NCBI GenBank assembly: GCA_030145265.1
Contig: JAQYWA010000126.1
Coordinates: 1 to 6,298 of the forward strand
Length of the DNA stretch: 6,298 nucleotides
Direction: 5' to 3'
Source of the DNA: Desulfuromonas sp.
Lineage (GTDB): Bacteria; Desulfobacterota; Desulfuromonadia; Desulfuromonadales; Trichloromonadaceae
Below, piece after piece: positions 1 through 4,168 of this stretch. A program made the position numbers and the translations under genes. Every line of letters starts with the position of its first letter. The first letter of the stretch is position 1. The notes beneath the pieces were generated by a model that saw nothing but the letters and a program-made list of their open reading frames with translations, did not search any database and was not told the origin of the DNA.

Positions 1-7
1 GCCATCG

Positions 8-991
8 TCACAGGGGCTTGACGTCGCCAGCCATGATTTTCTCTTGCACGCCATCGGCCGTGCGCACCAGCAGTGCGCCGTCGGTATCCAGGCCCTCGAC
101 CGTGCCGCGGAGAACCCGGCGCTGACAGTCGACCTCGACCTGCCGGCCGACCAGGTCGCAGAGTTCTTCCCAGGCGCTGACAATCGGGACGAACCCTTGA
201 TCGAGATAGGTCAGGTAGAGCTGATCAAGATGGCGGTACAGGGTCCGGGCAAAAGCCAGGCGGGAAACCGACTCACCTGTTTCAAGAGCCACCGAAGTGG
301 CCGGATAACGCAGGTCTGCGGGAAACTGATCGGCTTCCATATTCAGGTTGACGCCGATGCCGAGAATGATATAGCGCACGCCCTCGGTTTCAGCATTCAT
401 TTCGTTGAGCAGGCCGGCGACCTTTTTGCCGCGGAGCAATACATCATTCGGCCATTTGACCGTGGGAGCCAGACCGCTGGCATCGCGGATCGCCCGGGCC
501 ACCGCCACCGCGGAAATAAAGGTCAGCTGCGGGCCATCAAAGGGGAGAATCGGCGGGCGCAGCAGCAGCGAGGTGTAGAGGTTGACTCCCGCCGGCGAGG
601 CCCAGATGCGGCCGAGACGGCCCTTGCCGGCGGTCTGCCGGTCGGCGATCACCACGGTGCCTTCGGGATGCCCCTGGTCGCCCAGCTCCCGGGCTCGGGT
701 GTTGGTCGAGTCAGTCTCGTCGAAGAAGACCAGTTCGCTGCCGACGGTGCGGGTCTCAAGGCCGGAACGCAACTCTTCGATCAGCAACGCATCGGGCGAG
801 GCAACCAGGCGGTAGCCCCGCGAAGTCATCGCGTCGATGGTGTAACCGAGATCGCGCAGCAGGCGGATCTTCTTCCAGACAGCGGTGCGCGACACCCCCA
901 GCTTGTGGCTGATCTCCTCCCCGGATACAAACGTGCCCGGATGTTCGCGAAACAGGTCGAGGATGTCTTCGTGCTCCAGCTTTTTGCTCAT
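8..991 (-). CDS. birA: Bifunctional biotin-[acetyl-CoA-carboxylase] ligase / biotin operon repressor BirA
   Basis: This cytoplasmic enzyme activates biotin with ATP to biotinyl-AMP and transfers it to the acceptor lysine of biotin carboxyl carrier proteins. The 327-aa product has the class II (repressor-type) architecture. A winged helix-turn-helix covers about residues 8-62 (SGEEISHKLGVSRTAVWKK). The catalytic core has DETDSTN (91-97), the biotinyl-AMP loop GKGRLGRIW (122-130), KWPND (179-183), KVAGLLNE (190-197) and GIGVNLN (211-217). A small C-terminal SH3-like domain covers about 283-327. Length is normal for the family (E. coli 321 aa). The start is an ATG 17 nt after the nadC stop with only a weak Shine-Dalgarno sequence, so translation is probably coupled to nadC. 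The HTH means it could also act as a transcription repressor; its targets cannot be seen here apart from the dyad upstream of nadC. After the TGA there is no terminator, and an ATG on the same strand at 5-3 could begin a further operon gene outside the window. Confidence 0.96.
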   Translation of the reverse strand: MSKKLEHEDILDLFREHPGTFVSGEEISHKLGVSRTAVWKKIRLLRDLGYTIDAMTSRGYRLVASPDALLIEELRSGLETRTVGSELVFFDETDSTNTRARELGDQGHPEGTVVIADRQTAGKGRLGRIWASPAGVNLYTSLLLRPPILPFDGPQLTFISAVAVARAIRDASGLAPTVKWPNDVLLRGKKVAGLLNEMNAETEGVRYIILGIGVNLNMEADQFPADLRYPATSVALETGESVSRLAFARTLYRHLDQLYLTYLDQGFVPIVSAWEELCDLVGRQVEVDCQRRVLRGTVEGLDTDGALLVRTADGVQEKIMAGDVKPL

Positions 992-1008
992 GCGCTCATG
1001 ACGACTTT

Positions 1009-1833
1009 CTACTGGAACAGCATGGAAATATCTACCGCCCGAAACGAGTGGGTGAGCGCTCCGACAGAGATGAAATCGACCCCGGTCTCGGCAATGGCCC
1101 GCACGCTTTTCAGGTTGACCCCGCCGGAAGCTTCGGTCAGAGCCCGGCCGCCAATCAGCTGAACGGCTTCGTGCAAAAGGTCGGGCCCCATGTTGTCGAG
1201 CAGGATGATGTCGGCACGGGCGGCCAGGGCCGAGCGGATCTCGTCCAAATCGCGGGTTTCGACTTCGATCTTGTGGGTGTGCGCGACCCGGGCCCGGGCC
1301 CGCTCGATGGCCACTTCCACACCGCCGGCGGCGGCGATGTGGTTTTCTTTGATCAGCACCCCGTCATAGAGCGAGGTACGATGGTTGCGACCGCCGCCCA
1401 TGCGCACCGAGTACTTGTCGAGCACCCGCAGCCCCGGCGTGGTTTTTCGGGTATCGACCACGGTGGCCGAAGTCCCTTCAACGGCCTTGACGAACTGGGC
1501 GGTCAAAGTGGCCACCCCGCTCATGCGCTGCAGCAGGTTCAGCGCCACCCGCTCACCCTGCAGCAGCACGGCGGCATCGCCCTTGAGCCAGGCCAGCACC
1601 TGGCCGCGGCTAACGGCACGGCTGTCTTCCATGATCTTCTCGAACGCGACCCGGTCGTCAAGCAGATGAAACACCCGGCCAGCCACGTCGATGCCCGAAA
1701 GGACGAAATCTTCTTTGGCAACCAGCTCGGCGCGGCCGGGCGTTCCCGGCTCCACTGTCGCCAGAGTGGTGACATCCCCGAGGCCGATGTCCTCCTGCAG
1801 GGCATTCCGAATTATCCGGTCTATTTCAAACAT
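1009..1833 (-). CDS. nadC: Nicotinate-nucleotide pyrophosphorylase, carboxylating (quinolinate phosphoribosyltransferase)
   Basis: NadC converts quinolinate and PRPP to nicotinate mononucleotide, CO2 and pyrophosphate, the step where the de novo NAD pathway meets salvage. The 274-aa product is full length for the family. Visible family motifs are EDIGLGDVTT (14-23), the ER..LN..QR.SGVAT helix (94-109), DTRKTTPGLR (127-136), KYSVRMGGGRNHR (140-152), IKENH (161-165), the acidic pair EVE/LLDNM (190-192, 211-215) and EASGGV (235-240). These contain the arginines, histidine, lysine and acidic residues that bind quinolinate and PRPP in the type II phosphoribosyltransferase fold. The ATG has a good AGGAG site 5 nt upstream (1839-1843 on the minus strand). 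It is the first gene of a nadC-birA operon, transcribed away from the lipoprotein gene. Nothing about the gene is truncated or unusual. Confidence 0.97.
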   Translation of the reverse strand: MFEIDRIIRNALQEDIGLGDVTTLATVEPGTPGRAELVAKEDFVLSGIDVAGRVFHLLDDRVAFEKIMEDSRAVSRGQVLAWLKGDAAVLLQGERVALNLLQRMSGVATLTAQFVKAVEGTSATVVDTRKTTPGLRVLDKYSVRMGGGRNHRTSLYDGVLIKENHIAAAGGVEVAIERARARVAHTHKIEVETRDLDEIRSALAARADIILLDNMGPDLLHEAVQLIGGRALTEASGGVNLKSVRAIAETGVDFISVGALTHSFRAVDISMLFQ

Positions 1834-1853
1834 TTGAACTCCTGTCTAACATA

Positions 1854-1885
1854 TTGAAAACGCTTTTTTATAGCATAATTTTCAA
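1854..1885. promoter_or_regulatory. Inverted repeat over the nadC promoter, candidate operator (possibly BirA)
   Basis: TTGAAAA (1854-1860) and TTTTCAA (1879-1885) form a perfect 7-bp dyad separated by 18 bp, with the predicted nadC -10 box inside it. If each arm is taken as nine bases, the gap is 14 bp. That matches the form of the known BirA operator (TTGTAAACC, a spacer of about 14-16, GGTTTACAA), with 7/9 and 6/9 identical bases in the two arms. BirA is encoded two genes into the same operon and keeps its DNA-binding domain. Operator function is inference, because the DNA here is AT-rich and short dyads arise easily. Confidence 0.35.
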
Positions 1886-1896
1886 AGCTGCCGCAA
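1867..1896 (-). promoter_or_regulatory. Predicted promoter of the nadC-birA operon (extended -10)
   Basis: Read on the minus strand, a TATAAA -10 box (1872-1867) is preceded directly by TGC, an extended -10 motif. A weak TTGCGG -35 box (1896-1891) lies 18 nt upstream. Transcription would begin about 25-30 nt before the nadC ATG. The -10 box lies inside an AT-rich patch in otherwise GC-rich DNA. The -35 match is poor, so the extended -10 carries the call. Confidence 0.5.
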
Positions 1897-1932
1897 CCGA
1901 AAAGCCCGGCGTCAAAGCAAAGTTATTTGGAC

Positions 1933-1960
1933 TTTACATTTCCTCTGGTTGTGCTAGAAA
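1933..1960 (+). promoter_or_regulatory. Predicted promoter of the OmpA-lipoprotein / HAD operon
   Basis: TTTACA (1933-1938, 5/6 to the sigma-70 -35 box) is followed after 16 nt by TAGAAA (1955-1960, 4/6), which is directly preceded by TGC, an extended -10 element. Transcription would start near 1967, leaving a leader of about 85 nt before the GTG start at 2053. It is divergent from the nadC promoter, and the two share an intergenic region of about 220 bp. Confidence 0.5.
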
Positions 1961-1997
1961 GAGGAGGTTATGCAACAACTTGCCGAGTATTTCCAGC

Positions 1998-2016
1998 GAG
2001 CTGCCCAACGCAGCTC
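1998..2016 (+). promoter_or_regulatory. Perfect hairpin in the leader of the OmpA-type lipoprotein gene
   Basis: GAGCTGC (1998-2004) and GCAGCTC (2010-2016) pair perfectly over 7 bp around a CCAAC loop. No U-tract follows, so it is not a terminator. The 3' arm and the next bases (2010-2018) can instead pair with 2042-2049, which contains the lipoprotein's Shine-Dalgarno site. Formation of this hairpin would therefore keep the site free. The complementarity is seen directly; a regulatory role is inference. Confidence 0.45.
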
Positions 2017-2041
2017 CTTCAGCCTGAATATCATTCTCCAC

Positions 2042-2046
2042 AGGAG
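2042..2046 (+). promoter_or_regulatory. Ribosome-binding site that decides the GTG start at 2053
   Basis: AGGAG lies 6 nt before the GTG at 2053. An in-frame ATG exists at 1927, but it lies upstream of the predicted promoter, has no ribosome-binding site and would put 42 unrelated residues before the signal peptide. From the GTG the protein begins directly with a normal lipoprotein signal sequence. Confidence 0.85.
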
Positions 2047-2052
2047 TGCCCC

Positions 2053-2970
2053 GTGTCCAATAAACTGCTGATTTTAATGGCTCTCACCTGTTCTTTTCTA
2101 TTTTCCGGCTGCGTCAGCAAAACGCTCTATCAGCAGCAAGTCGCTGAGGCCGATCAACTTATCAGCAGAATCGAAGGGCTCGAAACCGAATACAAGTTGC
2201 TGGCGGACAAAAGCAGCTACCTGTCCGAGCGCAACGGCGAACTCGACCAGCGCCTGCGCGACGCCCTGAACCGGAGTTCGGCACTGCAAGACGACCTGCT
2301 GCGAGCCAAGGCCGACATCGACCGGCTGGAGAAAATCCTCTCGGCCCGCAGCGCCGAAACGGGAGCCGCGATGACCGACATGCGGCAGACCATCGATCGC
2401 CTCGAGACCCAGAACCGCGACCTCGCCCTGCAGGTCGAAAACGAGCGCATCGCCCGCGAAGCCCGGGTCGCCCAGATGAAGAGCACCTACGATGAACTGG
2501 TCGGCATGATGGATGCTGAAATCAAGCGCGGCGAGATCACCATCTCCGAACTCCAGGGCAAACTCTCGGTGAACATGCTGGAAAAAATCCTCTTTGATTC
2601 CGGCGCGGCCGAGGTCAAACCGGCGGGGCTCGAAGTTCTGCGTCGGGTCGGCAAGATCGTGAAGGAGGTGCAGGAGAAGGAAATCCGTGTCGAGGGGCAC
2701 ACCGACAATATCCCGATCAGCCCCCGACTGCAGCAGAAGTTTCCCAGCAACTGGGAGCTTTCGACGGCCCGCGCGGTCAACGTTCTGCACTTTCTGCAGG
2801 ACAGTGTCGGCATCCCCGGCGAGCGTATTTCAGCCTGCGGCTATGGCGAGCACCGCCCGCTCGCCGACAACGGCAACCCGCAGGGACGCGCCCAGAACCG
2901 CCGCATCCAGATTGATCTGGTTCCCATCGAGAACCAGATCGCCCAGGCCCCAGAACCGGCCCAGCCTTAA
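2053..2970 (+). CDS. OmpA/MotB-family lipoprotein with long coiled coil
   Basis: A 305-aa envelope protein predicted to tie the outer membrane to peptidoglycan. Residues 1-19 are a lipoprotein signal peptide (SNK, hydrophobic stretch, lipobox LFSGC), with Cys20 as the acylated residue. The +2 residue is Val, not Asp, which favours the outer membrane. Residues about 25-172 are charged and helical with heptad-like spacing, so probably a coiled coil. Residues about 178-290 form an OmpA C-terminal domain: ILFDSGAAEVKP (179-190), EGHTDNIPI (214-222), NWELSTARAVNVL (233-245) and GYGEHRPLADN through GRAQNRRIQI (263-287). The HTD aspartate and the LSxxRA arginine that contact diaminopimelate in the family are both present. 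The HTDNIPI wording is MotB-like, but a lipid anchor replaces MotB's membrane helix and no motA is nearby. The tail is rich in Pro, Ala and Gln. It is first in an operon with the HAD gene. The exact role is unknown, so no gene symbol is given. Confidence 0.93.
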   Translation: MSNKLLILMALTCSFLFSGCVSKTLYQQQVAEADQLISRIEGLETEYKLLADKSSYLSERNGELDQRLRDALNRSSALQDDLLRAKADIDRLEKILSARSAETGAAMTDMRQTIDRLETQNRDLALQVENERIAREARVAQMKSTYDELVGMMDAEIKRGEITISELQGKLSVNMLEKILFDSGAAEVKPAGLEVLRRVGKIVKEVQEKEIRVEGHTDNIPISPRLQQKFPSNWELSTARAVNVLHFLQDSVGIPGERISACGYGEHRPLADNGNPQGRAQNRRIQIDLVPIENQIAQAPEPAQP

Positions 2971-2985
2971 GAAACTGCAGCCTCA

Positions 2986-3645
2986 ATGCGTGACATACAC
3001 TATATTTTCTGGGACAACGACGGCGTTTTGGTCGACACGGAACATCTGTATTTTCAGGCCTCAGCCGAAGTGCTGGCCGAGGCCGACATCCAGATCAGCC
3101 GCGCGCAGTTCATCGACATCTCCCTGAAACGCGGGCAAAGCGTCTTCGACCTGGCCGGGCCCCGGCACAGCCCGGTTCGCATCAACAACATGCGCGAACA
3201 ACGCAATCGCCGCTACGCCGAACTGCTGCAGCAGGGGGTTCATCCCATGGCCGGCGTAACGGAGACCCTGCAACAGCTGCACGGCCGAGTCAAAATGGCC
3301 ATTGTCACCAGTTCACACCGGGACCATTTCGAACTCATCCACCGTCATACCGGGCTGCTCGAATTCTTCGACTTCGTCCTGACCCGCGAAGACTACACCC
3401 ATTCCAAGCCACACCCCGAACCCTACCTCATGGCGCTCGCCAAAAGCGCCCGCCCCGCCCGCCATTGCCTGGTCGTCGAAGACTCGGAGCGCGGGCTGAA
3501 TGCCGCCGTGGCTGCCGGATTGGACTGCGTGGTGATCCCTGGTGAACTCAACCGACAGAGCGATCTGTCGTCAGCTACCCGGGTCCTTGCACACAGTTCC
3601 GAAATTCCAGATTTTATTTTCACCGACTTCGCCAGTAAAGAATAA
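2986..3645 (+). CDS. HAD-superfamily hydrolase, subfamily IA (beta-phosphoglucomutase / phosphoglycolate phosphatase-like)
   Basis: A 219-aa soluble cytoplasmic phosphatase or phosphomutase of the haloacid dehalogenase fold. All four motifs are visible. Motif I is WDNDGVLVDTEH (9-20), with the nucleophile Asp10 and acid/base Asp12. Motif II is the VTSS turn (107-110). Motif III is Lys141 in SKPHPEPY. Motif IV is VVEDSERGL (163-171), with the Mg2+-binding acidic residues. A helical C1-type cap fits residues about 20-85. The usual hydrophobic residue before the nucleophile is Trp9 here. The substrate cannot be deduced from sequence; sugar phosphates or phosphoglycolate are typical. The ATG lies 15 nt after the lipoprotein stop with no clear Shine-Dalgarno, so it is probably co-transcribed and translated by reinitiation. 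No intrinsic terminator follows directly. Confidence 0.93.
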   Translation: MRDIHYIFWDNDGVLVDTEHLYFQASAEVLAEADIQISRAQFIDISLKRGQSVFDLAGPRHSPVRINNMREQRNRRYAELLQQGVHPMAGVTETLQQLHGRVKMAIVTSSHRDHFELIHRHTGLLEFFDFVLTREDYTHSKPHPEPYLMALAKSARPARHCLVVEDSERGLNAAVAAGLDCVVIPGELNRQSDLSSATRVLAHSSEIPDFIFTDFASKE

Positions 3646-3780
3646 CCCGAAACAACACCCCACATGCAACCTGAGGCAATAAAAAGATCAAATCCCATTT
3701 TCACAGATCAACAACCCCTCCACATTTCTACAACATCTCATTGTCGCTACAAACAAAACTATTCCTGGGCCTTTTTTCAC

Positions 3781-3809
3781 TTGAAATATTCCAGAACCAG
3801 AGATATTAT
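3781..3809 (+). promoter_or_regulatory. Predicted sigma-70 promoter of small RNA A
   Basis: TTGAAA (3781-3786, 5/6) and TATTAT (3804-3809, 5/6) are separated by the optimal 17 nt. The expected start is A3816 or A3817. The stretch between the -10 box and the start is GC-rich (TGCGCC), a discriminator type often seen in growth-rate or stringently controlled promoters. It is among the best promoter matches in the window and has no coding region directly downstream. Confidence 0.7.
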
Positions 3810-3815
3810 TGCGCC

Positions 3816-3886
3816 AATTCTGGTTCCTTCGGGGACTGGAAGGCGACCCCGTGTACTCCCCCCCTCCGTACACGGGGTCTTTTATT
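3816..3886 (+). ncRNA. Candidate small RNA A (about 70 nt, two hairpins)
   Basis: From the predicted start the transcript folds almost at once into a 10-bp hairpin. Arm 3818-3827 pairs with 3832-3841 around a UUCG tetraloop closed by C-G, with three G-U pairs and no mismatch. Three bases later comes a 12-bp terminator stem. The only sizeable unpaired segment is the terminator loop UCCCCCCCUCC (3857-3867), which contains CCUCC, the anti-Shine-Dalgarno core. There is no start codon with a ribosome-binding site inside. A related unit lies 176 bp downstream. I do not recognise it as a named RNA family. It could instead be a short leader/attenuator, but no gene follows in the transcript. Confidence 0.6.
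3845..3886 (+). terminator. Strong intrinsic terminator of small RNA A
   Basis: GACCCCGTGTAC (3845-3856) pairs perfectly with GTACACGGGGTC (3868-3879) over 12 bp. The loop is 11 nt and C-rich, followed by TTTTATT (3880-3886). It would also stop any read-through from the HAD gene about 200 bp upstream. Confidence 0.9.
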
Positions 3887-3956
3887 GCCTAAAATCCCCC
3901 TTCTCAACGCACTGATCCCAGGGTAAAAGCCAATCTGACCCGACATTTAATTTTAG

Positions 3957-3985
3957 TTGATTTTACCGACAACCTTTAGTATTAT
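3957..3985 (+). promoter_or_regulatory. Predicted sigma-70 promoter of small RNA B
   Basis: TTGATT (3957-3962, 4/6) and TATTAT (3980-3985, 5/6) are 17 nt apart. This is the same spacing and the same -10 box as the promoter of small RNA A, exactly 176 bp downstream of it. The expected start is near A3992. Confidence 0.68.
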
Positions 3986-3991
3986 CCCCAC

Positions 3992-4066
3992 ATTGCTCCT
4001 CTGGTTCCCCAAAACAACCAGAGGGATTTAGCCCCGTGATACCCCTCCTTCACGGGGCATTTTTTT
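3992..4066 (+). ncRNA. Candidate small RNA B (about 75 nt, two hairpins), related to small RNA A
   Basis: The predicted transcript has a 9-bp perfect hairpin: CCTCTGGTT (3998-4006) with AACCAGAGG (4016-4024) around CCCCAAAAC. A six-base linker and a terminator stem follow. The terminator loop UACCCCUCCU (4040-4049) is C-rich and again carries CCUCC. It shares with small RNA A the TATTAT box, TCTGGTTCC at the first hairpin (4000-4008 versus 3819-3827), CCCCGTG and CACGGGG in the terminator stem, and the loop wording TAC...CCCCTCC. The stems differ in sequence but keep pairing. It ends about 100 nt before the DUF255 gene, which has its own promoter. Confidence 0.6.
4031..4066 (+). terminator. 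Strong intrinsic terminator of small RNA B
   Basis: GCCCCGTGA (4031-4039) and TCACGGGGC (4050-4058) form a perfect 9-bp stem with a 10-nt loop, followed by one A and seven T residues (4060-4066). Confidence 0.92.
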
Positions 4067-4111
4067 GTCTTTCGTCCCCGCTCCCGCACCCGCACCGCCC
4101 CTTCAAGACCG

Positions 4112-4139
4112 TTGCCAACCCCCATCCAGATGATAGAGT
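4112..4139 (+). promoter_or_regulatory. Predicted promoter of the DUF255 gene (extended -10)
   Basis: TTGCCA (4112-4117, 5/6) and TAGAGT (4134-4139, 4/6) are 16 nt apart, with TGA directly before the -10 hexamer (extended -10). Transcription would start near 4146, about 23 nt before the ATG at 4169. The design (16-nt spacer, TGnTAGA) mirrors the promoter of the lipoprotein gene. Confidence 0.5.
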
Positions 4140-4159
4140 CGAATGAAACACATCTCCCC

Positions 4160-4164
4160 GGAGG
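4160..4164 (+). promoter_or_regulatory. Ribosome-binding site of the DUF255 gene
   Basis: GGAGG lies 4 nt before the ATG at 4169 and selects that start. The earlier ATG at 4143 is in a different frame, has no such site and sits at or before the predicted transcription start. Confidence 0.8.
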
Positions 4165-4168
4165 CAAC

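Larger units (their letters stand above)
3781..4066 (+). repeat. Tandem pair of diverged promoter-hairpin-terminator units
   Basis: Units 3781-3886 and 3957-4066 have the same order of elements, the same promoter spacing and shared words: TATTAT, TCTGGTTCC, CCCCGTG, CCCCTCC and CACGGGG. The spacer between them (3887-3956) shows no obvious similarity to sequence upstream of the first unit. An old tandem duplication with compensatory divergence is the simplest reading. Confidence 0.55.
3646..4168. other. 523-bp intergenic region holding two small-RNA-like units
   Basis: No reading frame here looks like a real protein gene. Positions 3646-3780 are AT-richer than the genes and show no clear terminator or promoter. 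Positions 3781-3886 and 3957-4066 are two related promoter-hairpin-terminator units, described separately. The spacer 3887-3956 shows nothing convincing. Positions 4067-4168 hold the promoter and ribosome-binding site of the downstream DUF255 gene. Confidence 0.7.

Noticed and set aside
1..5. Start of another operon gene (ATG on the minus strand at 5-3, 2 nt after the birA stop)
   Set aside because: Only five bases are visible, so no gene can be supported. A coaX-type neighbour would be plausible but is a guess.
44..1162. A 372-codon open frame on the plus strand over birA and the end of nadC
   Set aside because: It is antisense to two clear enzymes, crosses their junction, has no ribosome-binding site and reads as unstructured Arg/Gln/Gly-rich sequence. 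It is a GC-rich shadow frame.
1287..1302. GC-only repeated CCCGGG run inside nadC
   Set aside because: It encodes an Arg-Ala-Arg stretch of a normal NadC helix; codon choice explains it.
1048..1857. A 269-codon open frame antisense to nadC
   Set aside because: Fully opposite a complete nadC, with no family motifs and no ribosome-binding site.
1927..2052. Upstream ATG extension of the lipoprotein
   Set aside because: It lies before the predicted promoter, has no ribosome-binding site and would bury the signal peptide 42 residues inside the protein.
2687..3127. A 146-codon frame across the lipoprotein-HAD junction
   Set aside because: Out of frame with two well-supported genes, rich in Ser/Arg/Pro, with no start signal.
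3832..3843. GGA motifs in small RNA A as CsrA-binding sites
   Set aside because: The GGA triplets lie in the paired arm and not in hairpin loops, and there are too few for a CsrA-sponge RNA.
3664..3915. An 83-codon frame through the small-RNA A region
   Set aside because: It reads across a promoter and a strong terminator, has no ribosome-binding site and its composition looks random.
3781..4066. Riboswitch or attenuator for the DUF255 gene
   Set aside because: Both units end in constitutive-looking terminators, there is no room for a known aptamer, and the DUF255 gene has its own promoter at 4112-4139. It is not fully excluded for unit B.
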